From JBBDYQ01 sp035553855 (GTDB lineage: Bacteria; Actinomycetota; Thermoleophilia; Solirubrobacterales; Thermoleophilaceae): DNA of 64,000 bases. Of this stretch, positions 44,054 through 51,913 are shown piece after piece. The DNA lies in contig DATMJO010000081.1 in assembly GCA_035553855.1 (NCBI GenBank), positions 26,697 to 90,696 of the forward strand. The letters are read 5' to 3'. Numbering within the stretch: the stretch's first letter is position 1; every line of letters starts with the position of its first letter. The notes under the pieces were generated by a model that saw only the letters and a program-made list of their open reading frames with translations, was not told where the DNA came from and ran no database searches. The position numbers and the translations under genes were made by a program.

Positions 44054-45547
44054 ATGGATCCCGCGCTCCGCAAGCGGCTCACCCTGGTCGCCTGCATCCT
44101 CGGGTCGACGGTCGTCTTCGTCGACACGACGGTCGTGAATGTCGCCCTTCCGGCGCTCAGCGAGGACTTCGGCGCGAGCCTCGCCGAGCAGCAGTGGGTG
44201 GTCGAGGCCTACCTGCTCACGCTCGGCGCGCTGATCCTGATCGGCGGCTCGCTCGCCGACCTGTTCGGGCGGCGCCGGGTCTTCACCGCCGGCCTCGCGG
44301 CCTTCGGCGTGACCTCGCTTCTGTGCGCGGTCGCCCCGAGCGTCGGGCTGCTCGTCGCCGCCCGCGCGCTGCAGGGCGTGGCCGGCGCACTGCTCGTCCC
44401 GGCGTCGCTCGCGATCATCCGCTCGACCTTCCCGGAGGCGGAGCGCGGCGCCGCCGTCGGCTCATGGACCGCGTGGACCGGGATCGGAATCGTGATCGGG
44501 CCGCTGCTTGGGGGCCTGCTCGTCGATCTCGTGAGCTGGCGGCTCGTGTTCGCGCTCAACCTGCCGCTCGTCGTGGTCACGATCGCGCTCGTCGGGCGCT
44601 GCGTCGAGGAGAGCCGCGACGCCGAGGCGAGCGGCCGGGTCGACGTCTCGGGGGCGCTGCTGGGCGCGGCGGCGCTCGGCGGCATCGTCGTGGCGCTCCT
44701 CGAGCAGCCCACTCGCGGTTTCGACGCTCCCGCGGTGTGGATGCCGCTCGCGGGTGGCACGCTGGCGGCGGTGGGCTTCATCGTCCGCGAGCGCACGGCC
44801 GCCGCCCCGATGCTGCCGCTGTCGCTCTTCCGCGAGCGCGACTTCAGCGCGGCGAACCTCGCGACGCTCGCGGTGTACGCGGCCCTCGGCGGCGTGTCGT
44901 TCTTCTCGACGCTCTTCATCCAGCAGGTGGCGGGCTACAGCGCGTTCGAGGCGGGCGCCGCGTTCATGCCGATCACGCTCCTGCTGTTCCTCTTGTCGCG
45001 GCGTTTCGGGGCACTCGCGGACCGCCTCGGCCCGAGGCTGATGATGGCTGCGGGGCCACTCGTGGCGGCCGGCGGCTCGCTACTGCTGCTCCGCGTCGGC
45101 TCGGATGCCCCGTACGCCGAGACGGTCCTTCCCGCCGTCGTGGTGTTCGGCCTCGGCCTCGCCATGACGGTCGCGCCGCTCACGGCGACCGTGCTGAACT
45201 CGGTGCCCGAGCGCCGCGCGGGCGTCGCGTCGGGCGTGAACAACGCGGTCGCGCGGATAGCGGGCCTGGTCGCGATCGCGGCGGTGGGGGCGGTCGTGGC
45301 GGGCGCATTCGGCGCCGACCTGGACGAGCGGCTGGCGGGCGCCCGCCTCACCGCGGGGCAGGAGGAGCGCGTAGCGGAGGCGCGCGAGAGCCCGCTCGCG
45401 TCCGCTCGGGAGGGCGACCTGCCGGAGCTGATCGACGCCGCCGTCGAGGGCTACCGGGCGGGGATGCTCGCATGCGCCCTGCTGCTCGTAGCGGGCGCCG
45501 CGATCTCGGCGCTCGGCGTGCGGTCGCGCCGCGGCGCGATTGCGTAG
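44054..45547 (+). CDS. MFS drug/proton antiporter, DHA2 (14-helix) type
   Basis: 497 residues. The start LTLVACILGSTVVFVDTTVVNVALPAL is the motif D1-like opening of DHA2 exporters; GGSLADLFGRRRVF is MFS motif A, and GSWTAWTGIGIVIGPLLGG is motif C typical of antiporters. About 14 helices fit the length. It exports drugs or metabolites against a proton gradient. Start ATG 44054 is nine bases after a TAGCGT box. Its partner is unknown; the divergent oxidase shares its promoter region. Confidence 0.9.
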   Translation: MDPALRKRLTLVACILGSTVVFVDTTVVNVALPALSEDFGASLAEQQWVVEAYLLTLGALILIGGSLADLFGRRRVFTAGLAAFGVTSLLCAVAPSVGLLVAARALQGVAGALLVPASLAIIRSTFPEAERGAAVGSWTAWTGIGIVIGPLLGGLLVDLVSWRLVFALNLPLVVVTIALVGRCVEESRDAEASGRVDVSGALLGAAALGGIVVALLEQPTRGFDAPAVWMPLAGGTLAAVGFIVRERTAAAPMLPLSLFRERDFSAANLATLAVYAALGGVSFFSTLFIQQVAGYSAFEAGAAFMPITLLLFLLSRRFGALADRLGPRLMMAAGPLVAAGGSLLLLRVGSDAPYAETVLPAVVVFGLGLAMTVAPLTATVLNSVPERRAGVASGVNNAVARIAGLVAIAAVGAVVAGAFGADLDERLAGARLTAGQEERVAEARESPLASAREGDLPELIDAAVEGYRAGMLACALLLVAGAAISALGVRSRRGAIA

Positions 45548-45559
45548 AGTCGCCGGGCC

Positions 45560-46927
45560 GTGGACCCAGTCGAGCTCGCCTTCGCAGGCCTCGCGCGCCA
45601 GGCCGAGCTGGTGCGCGGCGGCGAGGTGTCCCCGCGGGAGCTCGTCGAGCGGAGCCTCGAGCGGATCGAGCGGATCGACCCCCTCCTCAACTCCTTCCGG
45701 GTCGTCTTCGCCGAGCGCGCGCTCGCGGAGGCCAAGCAGGCAGAGGGACGGCGCGGGGCGGGCGAGGAGCGGCCGCTGCTCGGCGTGCCGATCGCGATCA
45801 AGGACGACACCGACGTGGCCGGGGAGGTCACCGGACGCGGGAGCCGTGCCGCCGGCGGGCCGGCGGCGAAGGACGCCGAGATGGTCAGGCGCCTGCGCGA
45901 GGCCGGCGCGATCGTCGTCGGCAAGACGCACGTTCCCGAGCTCGAGCAGTGGCCCTTCACCGAGACGGCCGCCCACGGCACGACGCACAACCCGTGGGAC
46001 ACCGACCGCGTGCCCGGGGGGTCGAGCGGCGGAAGCGGTGCCGCGGTCGCCGCGGCGCTCGTACCGGCGGCGTCCGGCTCCGACGGCGCGGGCTCGATCC
46101 GCATCCCGGCCGCCTGCTGCGGGCTCTTCGGCCTGAAGCCCACGCGCGGGCGCGTCCCGCACCCCCAGGGCTGGCACGGCCTCTCGGTCGTCGGCTCGCT
46201 GGTCCGCCGCACCGAGGACGCGTCGCTCTGGCTCGAGGTCGTGGCCAACGGCTTCGAGCGCCCGGCAGGACCGCCGGGGAAGCTGCGGATCGCCGTCTCC
46301 AAGCGCTTCCCGCCCACCGTCGTCTCGAAGCTCGACCCGGAGATGGAGGCGGCGTTCGACGCGACGGTGTCCCTGCTCGACGAGCTCGGGCACGAGGTCT
46401 CAGAGCGCGAACCCGACCTGCGCCTCGCCCAGCTCGACGTAACGGTCCGCTACCTGCGCGGCATCCGCGACGACGCGCGCTCGATGGCGCATCCCGAGCG
46501 ACTCGAGCGGCGGACGAAGGCGATGGCGCGAATGGGGTCGCTGATCCCGGAGGCGCTCTTCAACAAGGTGCTGGAGAACGAGGAGAGGATGGTCGCCCAG
46601 GCGAACGCGGTGTTCGCCTGGGCCGACGTGCTGCTCACCCCGGCGCTCGCGCGCCCCGCGCCACGTGTCGGCTCGTGGGAGGGCAGGGGCGCGCTCGGCA
46701 CCGTCTTCGGGCCCGGCGGCGTCAACGCGTTCACGCCGTATACGCCGCCGTGGAACGCGGCCGGGAACCCCGGAGCATCGATCCCGGCGGGCTTCTCCCG
46801 TGAGGGCCTGCCACTCGCGGTGCAGGTGGTGGGGCGGCAGATGGAGGAGGCCACGCTGATCGCGCTCGCGGCACAGATCGAGGAGGCACGGCCGTGGGCT
46901 GACCGGCGACCCGAGCTCGCCGGATGA
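45560..46927 (+). CDS. Amidase signature family enzyme
   Basis: 455 residues from a GTG nine bases after TAGAGT (45545-45550). The Ser-cisSer-Lys triad is visible: Lys81 in VPIAIKDDTD, Ser155 in PGGSSGGSGAA and Ser179 in GAGSIRIPAA, with the family's 24-residue spacing between the serines. It hydrolyses a carboxylic amide to acid and ammonia. It is not GatA, as no GatB/GatC lie nearby. It overlaps the aldo/keto reductase gene by four bases. Substrate unknown. Confidence 0.9.
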   Translation: MDPVELAFAGLARQAELVRGGEVSPRELVERSLERIERIDPLLNSFRVVFAERALAEAKQAEGRRGAGEERPLLGVPIAIKDDTDVAGEVTGRGSRAAGGPAAKDAEMVRRLREAGAIVVGKTHVPELEQWPFTETAAHGTTHNPWDTDRVPGGSSGGSGAAVAAALVPAASGSDGAGSIRIPAACCGLFGLKPTRGRVPHPQGWHGLSVVGSLVRRTEDASLWLEVVANGFERPAGPPGKLRIAVSKRFPPTVVSKLDPEMEAAFDATVSLLDELGHEVSEREPDLRLAQLDVTVRYLRGIRDDARSMAHPERLERRTKAMARMGSLIPEALFNKVLENEERMVAQANAVFAWADVLLTPALARPAPRVGSWEGRGALGTVFGPGGVNAFTPYTPPWNAAGNPGASIPAGFSREGLPLAVQVVGRQMEEATLIALAAQIEEARPWADRRPELAG

Positions 46928-47754
46928 GCGCCGCGGCCGCGGGCACCTTCACGCTCGGCGACATGGAGGTCGCGCGCATGGGCTTCGGCGCGATGCGCAT
47001 CACCGGCGCTGGCATATGGGGCCCGCCCGAGGACCGCTCCGCGGCGCTCGCCGTGCTGCGCCGCGCGGTGGAGCTGGGCGTCGATTTGATCGACACGGCC
47101 GACTCCTACGGCCCGCACGTGTCCGAAGAGCTGATCGCCGAGGCCCTCCACCCCTACGACGGGCTCGTGATCGCCACGAAGGGCGGCCTGCTGCGCGACG
47201 GCCCGGGCCAGTGGCGCCGCGATTGCCGGCCGGAGCACCTCAAGGAGGCCTGCGAGGGCAGCCTGCGGCGCCTGCGCGTCGAGCGGATCGACCTCTACCA
47301 GCTGCACGCCGTCGACGGCCGCGTCCCGCTCGAGGACTCGGTCGGAGCGCTGGCCGAGCTGCGCGAGCAGGGCAAGATCCGCCACGTCGGGCTCTCGAAC
47401 GTCTCGGTCGAGCAGCTGGCCGCCGCGCGGGAGATCGTGCCCGTCGTGTCGGTCCAGAACCGCTATTCGCTGTCGGACCGCCACTCCGACGACGTGGTGG
47501 CCGCCTGCGAGCGGGACGGCCTGGGCTTCCTTCCCTGGTTCCCGCTCGCCACCGGCGACCTGACGAAGCCGGGCGGCGAGCTCGACCAGGCGGCGGAGCG
47601 CCACGGCGCGACCCCGGCCCAGATCGCGCTGGCCTGGCTCCTCGCCCGCTCGCCGTGCATCCTGCCGATCCCCGGCACCTCCTCGATCGAGCACCTGGAG
47701 GAGAACGTGGGAGCGGCGGCGATCGAGCTGGACGGGACCGACCTCCCCGCCTGA
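46924..47754 (+). CDS. Aldo/keto reductase
   Basis: 276 residues. The tetrad of the family is readable: Asp in LIDTADSYG with Tyr, Lys in VIATKGG, and His in DLYQLHAVD. GKIRHVGLSNVS and IPGTSSIEHLEEN are the NADPH-site motifs. It reduces aldehydes or ketones with NADPH. It is coupled to the amidase gene. Its stop codon TGA is the first three bases of a 25-base palindrome. Confidence 0.92.
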   Translation: MSAAAAGTFTLGDMEVARMGFGAMRITGAGIWGPPEDRSAALAVLRRAVELGVDLIDTADSYGPHVSEELIAEALHPYDGLVIATKGGLLRDGPGQWRRDCRPEHLKEACEGSLRRLRVERIDLYQLHAVDGRVPLEDSVGALAELREQGKIRHVGLSNVSVEQLAAAREIVPVVSVQNRYSLSDRHSDDVVAACERDGLGFLPWFPLATGDLTKPGGELDQAAERHGATPAQIALAWLLARSPCILPIPGTSSIEHLEENVGAAAIELDGTDLPA

Positions 47755-47814
47755 AACAGTGCCAGGCACTGTTTCATCGGTCGGCGGCATGAAACAGTGC
47801 CTGGCACTGTTTCA
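47752..47814. repeat. Pair of 25-base REP-like palindromes containing both flanking stop codons
   Basis: Bases 47752-47776 have arms TGAAACAGTGCC and GGCACTGTTTCA around a central A. Bases 47790-47814 are the same element with a central T, i.e. in inverse orientation. The 13-base spacer contains GGTCGGCG, also the linker of the array at 14600. The outer TGA on the left is the stop of the aldo/keto reductase; the outer TCA on the right is the stop of the convergent SDR gene. The stems are strong enough to end transcription from both sides. Confidence 0.85.
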
Positions 47815-48564
47815 GTAGATGCCGCGGGTCAGCCCGCCGTCGACCAGCAGCGCCACGCCCGTGATGTAGGCGGCCTGCTGCGAGCAGAGGAAGGCCGCGG
47901 CGGCGCCCATCTCGTCTGGCGTCCCCAGCCGTTTCGCCGGCACCTCGTGCTCGGCGAGCGCCTCCGCGTTCTCCATCGAGCCCAGCGTCTCCGCGAGCCG
48001 TTCCGTCCCGATCCTCCCGGGCAGCAGCGTGTTCACCGTTACCCCGTCGACGGCCACCTCGCGCGCGATCGTCTTCCATGCGGCGAGCGTTCCGGTCCGG
48101 TGGGCGTTCGAGAGCATGATCGCCGAGATCGGCTCGCGGACCGCGCTGGACGAGACGCCCAGCACCCGGCCGAAGCCGCGCTCGCGCATCCCGGGGATCA
48201 CCCGTTGCACGAGCTCCATCGGCCCGAGCAGCAGGTCGCGGTATGCCTTCTCCCACTGCTCGCGCGTGAAGCCGAGCGGATCGGGCCCCACGGGCGGCCC
48301 GCCGGTGTTCACGACGAGGATGTCGATCGGGCCTAGCTCCGCCTCGACCTCGTCGACCATCGCGAGCGCACCGTCGAGGTCGGCGCTGTCGTAGACGAAG
48401 CCCCTGCCGCCGGCCCCGGCCGCGGCGGCGTCGATCCGCTCGCGGGAGCGCGATGCCAGGGCCACGTTCGCGCCCTCCGCGGCCAGCGCCCGCGCGATCG
48501 CGTTGCCGATTCCCCTCGAGGCGCCCGTGACGAGCGCGACCCTGCCGTCGATGCCGAGGTCCAC
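47812..48564 (-). CDS. Short-chain dehydrogenase/reductase-family protein with non-standard active site
   Basis: 250 residues. NAD(P)-binding GASRGIGNAIA, NTGGPP in place of the usual NNAG, and GVTVNTLLPGRI are present. Where classical SDRs have Tyr-x3-Lys, the aligned residues are Ser and Arg in LSNAHRTGTLAAWKT, so the standard proton donor and its lysine are missing. This matches a recognised SDR side-group often labelled 3-oxoacyl-ACP reductase, whose activity is uncertain. It lies four bases after the sigma factor gene and should be co-transcribed with it. Confidence 0.85.
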   Translation of the reverse strand: MDLGIDGRVALVTGASRGIGNAIARALAAEGANVALASRSRERIDAAAAGAGGRGFVYDSADLDGALAMVDEVEAELGPIDILVVNTGGPPVGPDPLGFTREQWEKAYRDLLLGPMELVQRVIPGMRERGFGRVLGVSSSAVREPISAIMLSNAHRTGTLAAWKTIAREVAVDGVTVNTLLPGRIGTERLAETLGSMENAEALAEHEVPAKRLGTPDEMGAAAAFLCSQQAAYITGVALLVDGGLTRGIY

Positions 48565-48568
48565 GCGC

Positions 48569-49423
48569 TCAGCCCGCCATGGCGGGCGCCGGAACGTCGA
48601 GCCGCCTGAGCGCCTCGGCGGCGGCGTCGACCACGACGAGGAACGGGAACCCGTCGTGCGCGATCGCGTGGATCTCGCCGCGCAGCCTGCGCGTGACCTG
48701 CCGGTGAATCTGCGAGATGCGCGACTCGGTCAGGCCGAGGCGCTCGCCGACCTCGCGGAAGGTGAGCCCGTGCAGGTAGTGGAGGACGAGGATCGACTGC
48801 TCGCGCGGCGCCAGCGCCATGATCGCCGCCATCACGCCCTGCCGCAGCTCCGCGTCCGTCACGGAGGTCTCGGGGTCGGCGGCATGCGAGTCCTCGACGG
48901 TTTCGATCAGGTGGACGGCGTCCCCGACCGAGCCGGGCGGAAGCAGGATCTCCGCGTCGAGCGCGCCCACGGAGGCGACGAGGTTTCGCGCGAGCCGCTC
49001 GTGGACCTGATGCTCGCTCAGCCCGAGCGCCTGGGCCACCTCCGCGTAGGTCGCGGTGCGCCGCAGTCGCTGTTCGAGCCGGGAGCCCACATCGGTGACC
49101 TCGCGCGCGCGCTCGCGCACGTGCCTGGGGGCCCAGTCGAGCGCCCTCATCTCGTCGTAGATGGCGCCTCGGATCCGCATGCGCGCGAACGCCTCGAAGG
49201 ACGCGTCGTCGCGGGGCTCGTAGCGCTCGATCGCCGACAGCAGCCCGAACAGGCCCGCGGAGACGAGGTCGCCCTCGTCGACGTGTCCGGGCATCGACTG
49301 CCCGACCCTTGCTGCGATGTCCTTCACGAGCGGCCAGTAGGCCAGCATCAGCCGCGCGCGGCTCTCCGAGTCGCGACACGCCGAATACCGGCGCCACAGG
49401 CCGTTGAGCGTCTGCTCAGCCAT
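48569..49423 (-). CDS. FliA/WhiG-type (group 3) RNA polymerase sigma factor
   Basis: 284 residues from ATG 49423, with GGAG upstream. Region 2 is RARLMLAYWPLVKDIAARVG, DEGDLVSAGLFGLLSAIERY and FEAFARMRIRGAIYDEMRAL, the last being the FliA/WhiG signature. Region 3 includes LGLSEHQVHERL. Region 4 is LAPREQSILVLHYLHGLTFREVGERLGLTESRISQIH. It should direct polymerase to TCAA/GCCGATA-type promoters; sites of that kind occur at 53992 and 63483. No flagellar genes are in the window, so its role may be in motility elsewhere, pili, or c-di-GMP-linked surface functions. Confidence 0.93.
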   Translation of the reverse strand: MAEQTLNGLWRRYSACRDSESRARLMLAYWPLVKDIAARVGQSMPGHVDEGDLVSAGLFGLLSAIERYEPRDDASFEAFARMRIRGAIYDEMRALDWAPRHVRERAREVTDVGSRLEQRLRRTATYAEVAQALGLSEHQVHERLARNLVASVGALDAEILLPPGSVGDAVHLIETVEDSHAADPETSVTDAELRQGVMAAIMALAPREQSILVLHYLHGLTFREVGERLGLTESRISQIHRQVTRRLRGEIHAIAHDGFPFLVVVDAAAEALRRLDVPAPAMAG

Positions 49424-49599
49424 TGACCCGCTCCGGATTCGACGGTCCGTCAGGCGAATCCTGCCCCCGAGCCCGTGCAAAGTCCGACAGGGGTTCTCGC
49501 GCCCGCGCCGAGGCGCCGTTGAGGGGATCGGGAGGACGCAATACGCGCAGCGAGGCGGCAATGAACGGCTTTAGCGACGAACAGCAGGGTTCGGCCATC

Positions 49600-49634
49600 C
49601 GTCCGGGTGACCCAACACACGACAAGCCCGGACG
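49600..49634 (+). other. Hairpin in the leader of a small gene
   Basis: CGTCCGGG (49600-49607) and CCCGGACG (49627-49634) form a perfect eight-base-pair stem with a 19-base loop, 38 bases before the ATG at 49672. It lies within the 248-base gap between the divergent sigma gene and the small gene. The rest of the gap holds no recognised motif and no convincing promoter. Confidence 0.45.
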
Positions 49635-49671
49635 TCTAGATGGCGACGAGGACGAAAGAGAGGGACTCGCA

Positions 49672-49872
49672 ATGACCACAAGCACACGCACAGACCTCTA
49701 CAACTCGGTGGCCTCGCTCCGGACGCACGCGTTCGAGCTCCTGGACCGCGTGTCCGACGACGGCGCCGCCTCGAGCGAAGTCGCCGCGGCCGTGGCGGTC
49801 CGGCTCCAGGCGGTCGCGAACCAGCTCGGCGCCGTCGAGGCCCTCGTGGCTCCCCACGGGGAGAGGGACTGA
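49672..49872 (+). CDS. Small helical protein of unknown function
   Basis: 66 residues from ATG 49672, preceded by GAGAGGGA. The sequence (YNSVASLRTHAFELLDRVSD, EVAAAVAVRLQAVANQLGAVEALV) is almost entirely helical. An in-frame ATG at 49561 would add 37 residues of biased composition and would translate through the leader hairpin, so the shorter form is preferred. I do not recognise the family. It is five bases ahead of the secreted small protein, and all lie upstream of an ECF sigma gene. Confidence 0.6.
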   Translation: MTTSTRTDLYNSVASLRTHAFELLDRVSDDGAASSEVAAAVAVRLQAVANQLGAVEALVAPHGERD

Positions 49873-49877
49873 GCGCC

Positions 49878-50186
49878 ATGCGCACGCTCGTCACGGCCAC
49901 GCTCTGCACGCTCGCGGCCGGCCTCGCGGCGCTCGCCCCGGCGGCATCCGCCGACGAGCAGCAGCCGCTGCCGCCCGACCAGCGCTACGACGGCGCCTGC
50001 GGGCACCTCGGCAACGACTGCGGTGCCGGCTCCGATGAGCCGCGCGCCCGCGCTCCCCGCAGCCGGGGCGGAGCCGCCATGCGCGCCTCCGGTCGCGTCC
50101 GGGTGAGCCGTCAGCGCAGCCGTCGCCCCGCCACCACCAAGTCTCGCTCGGCCGAGCGCCCGCGGAGGGCCGGTGCGCGCCGCTGA
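49878..50186 (+). CDS. Small secreted protein of unknown function
   Basis: 102 residues. The signal peptide LVTATLCTLAAGLAALAPAASA has a predicted cleavage near residue 25. The mature part has two cysteines (DGACGHLGNDCGAG) and a very basic Arg/Ser tail (VRVSRQRSRRPATTKSRSAE). No family recognised. Its 3' end overlaps the GTG of the ECF sigma gene by 14 bases. Confidence 0.6.
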   Translation: MRTLVTATLCTLAAGLAALAPAASADEQQPLPPDQRYDGACGHLGNDCGAGSDEPRARAPRSRGGAAMRASGRVRVSRQRSRRPATTKSRSAERPRRAGARR

Positions 50187-51789
50187 GGCCACCGCACCCG
50201 CGGTCGAGCTGCTGCTCGACTTCGCTCCGGCGCCGATCCCGGCGCCCGTCTTCGACGCGCCCGCGCCCGGTGTCCCCTCGCCCCTCTTCAAGCATGTGCC
50301 CGCGGCGATCCAGCGCCGCCGCGACGACGACTGGCTCGCGCGCCACGTCGGCCGCGTGCGCCCCGACCCGTTCGCCATCCTCTACGAACGCCACTGGCGC
50401 GGGCTGAGCGCCTTCTGCGTCTCGATCGCCGGCTCGCGCGAGGAGGCCGAGGACGCCGCCCAGGAGGCGATGGCGCGCGCCTACTCGGTGCTCTCGAGCC
50501 GCCGCGAGCAGCCCGACTTCCGCCCCTGGCTCTACGCGATCGCGCGCAACGCCGCGCTCGACCGCCTGCGGCAGCGCAACCGCGGCCCCGAGCTGGGGCT
50601 CGCCGACGACGACGTCCTCGTCCGCGACGAGGAGGGCCCCGACTCGGTCCTCGACCGCCGCGACGAGGTCCGCGCGCTCTTCACCGACCTCAGCCTGCTC
50701 TCGGAGCGCCAGCGCACGGCGATCGTGCTGCGCGAGCTCTCCGGCCTCACGCACGAGCAGATCGCCGCGACGCTCGACACCACCCCCGACCGCTCGCGCG
50801 CACTCGTCGCCGAGGCGCGCCAGTCTCTCGGCGAGCGTCTCGCAGGGCGGGGCACCACATGTGGCGAGTATCGGCGCGCGCTCGACCGCAACGGCGGGCG
50901 GCTGCCGCGCGGCCAGCGCCTCTCGGCCCATCGCGACGCCTGCCCGGACTGCCGCAGCGCCGCCCGCCCGCGGCTGCTCGCCGGGATCACGCTCGTTCCG
51001 TTCTTCGACCTCTTCCGCAGCGCCGGGAGGCGCACAGTCGACGCGCTGGCCGTGACGTCGGGCGCGGCCGCCGCCGGCGGCATCGCAAAGGTCGCGGCCG
51101 GCGCCACGGCAGCCGCGGCGCTCGCCTTGGGCTCGGGGTTGGTCCCCGTCGGCAACCCCGCGCCCGTCGGCAACCCGGCGCCCGGCGCGGCAGCCCCCGC
51201 CGCGGCGGCATCCGCACCTGGAGGGCCCGCGGCGCCCGCGGTCGTGCCCGCCGGGTCCCGCCACGCAGCGCCCGCCGCCGCGGACGCGGCTGCGCCCGCC
51301 GCACGCGACGGCGCCGCCCGTCACGAGGCGGTCGAGGCCGCGCCGCTCGTGGCCGTCCAGGAGCTTCTCGGCCAGATCACAGACATCGGCGCCGGCGTGA
51401 CCGGCGGCGTGCCCACCGCCCGGGGGACCGCGCTCGCGCGGGATCTGGCGGACGCGGCCGCCGCGGGCCTCGCGGCTATAGGGAAGCGGCTCGGCGCCGT
51501 GGCGGGCGGCGTCTCGACGCCGTCGGCACCGGGCGTCACGGACGCGGTGGGCGTGGCAGGCGACCCGCCGGTCCGCGGCGAGGCGAGGCGCCGCATCCCG
51601 GAAACGGCCCGCGGTCGCACGCGGGAGGACACCCGGAGGAGCGCGCCCGTGCGCGGCGACTCCGGGTCGCGTGTCCGCGGGCCGGAGACTTCAGGTGGAC
51701 ATGGCGCCGTGCCCGGGGCGGAAGCGCTCCAGGGCGTGGACGACATCGTCCATGACGTGGTTGACAACGGGGTCGGCTCCATCCGCTAG
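50173..51789 (+). CDS. ECF sigma factor fused to a zinc-binding anti-sigma-like motif, a membrane segment and a Pro/Ala-rich tail
   Basis: 538 residues from a GTG. Sigma region 2 is at about 65-135 (FAILYERHWRGLSAFCVSIA, EEAEDAAQEAMARAYSVL, RPWLYAIARNAALDRLRQ). Region 4 is at about 175-220 (LSERQRTAIVLRELSGLTHE). Then Cys230 in TTCGEYRRAL and the H-x3-C-x2-C motif AHRDACPDC (His253, Cys257, Cys260) give the ligand set of zinc-binding anti-sigma domains. A hydrophobic stretch at about 293-322 could cross the membrane. The last 210 residues are low-complexity and would be outside the cell. The fused layout suggests a sigma factor that carries its own inhibitor and tether. The downstream gene is the riboswitch-controlled hydrolase. 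Confidence 0.85.
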   Translation: MRAAEATAPAVELLLDFAPAPIPAPVFDAPAPGVPSPLFKHVPAAIQRRRDDDWLARHVGRVRPDPFAILYERHWRGLSAFCVSIAGSREEAEDAAQEAMARAYSVLSSRREQPDFRPWLYAIARNAALDRLRQRNRGPELGLADDDVLVRDEEGPDSVLDRRDEVRALFTDLSLLSERQRTAIVLRELSGLTHEQIAATLDTTPDRSRALVAEARQSLGERLAGRGTTCGEYRRALDRNGGRLPRGQRLSAHRDACPDCRSAARPRLLAGITLVPFFDLFRSAGRRTVDALAVTSGAAAAGGIAKVAAGATAAAALALGSGLVPVGNPAPVGNPAPGAAAPAAAASAPGGPAAPAVVPAGSRHAAPAAADAAAPAARDGAARHEAVEAAPLVAVQELLGQITDIGAGVTGGVPTARGTALARDLADAAAAGLAAIGKRLGAVAGGVSTPSAPGVTDAVGVAGDPPVRGEARRRIPETARGRTREDTRRSAPVRGDSGSRVRGPETSGGHGAVPGAEALQGVDDIVHDVVDNGVGSIR

Positions 51790-51790
51790 A
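51761..51790 (+). promoter_or_regulatory. Candidate promoter of the riboswitch transcript
   Basis: TTGACA (51761-51766) is a perfect -35 hexamer inside the end of the ECF gene. The matching -10 is weak (GCTAGA at 51785-51790, 18-base spacing). The transcript would start about 25 bases before the aptamer. Confidence 0.35.
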
Positions 51791-51821
51791 GCCGCCTGAC
51801 CACAGGGCGGCCATCCAGGTC

Positions 51822-51908
51822 GCCGTCGAAAAGGCAAACCCGTCGTGAGGCGGGGACGCAAAGCCAGGGGTCTCGCAAGCCGAGACGGCCCAGCCGCCGA
51901 AACGGAGG
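51822..51908 (+). ncRNA. Cyclic di-GMP-I (GEMM-I) riboswitch
   Basis: The class signature is present: AAAAGGCAAACC, then a stem P2 CCCGTC/GGCGGG closed by the GNRA tetraloop GTGA, then GGGACGCAAAGCC, a stem P3 GTCTCG/CGAGAC, and CAGCCGCCGAA closing the core. P1 is CCGT (51823-51826) with ACGG (51902-51905). The last two bases of P1 are the first two of the Shine-Dalgarno GGAGG (51904-51908), five bases before the ATG at 51914, so ligand-stabilised P1 should hide the ribosome binding site. This suggests an OFF switch at translation, but the sign needs testing. Confidence 0.93.
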
Positions 51909-51913
51909 ACCGG

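Noticed and set aside
49437..49460. tRNA-like GGATTCGA segment
   Set aside because: No acceptor or anticodon stems can be formed around it. No tRNA or rRNA gene was found in the window.
49478..49520. Possible sigma28-like promoter (CAAAG ... GCCGAGG) upstream of the small gene at 49672
   Set aside because: The spacing is about ten bases too long and the -10 lacks the ATA core.
49600..49670. Second c-di-GMP riboswitch before the gene at 49672
   Set aside because: It has a hairpin but none of the GEMM signature words (GGCAAACC, ACGCAAAGCC).
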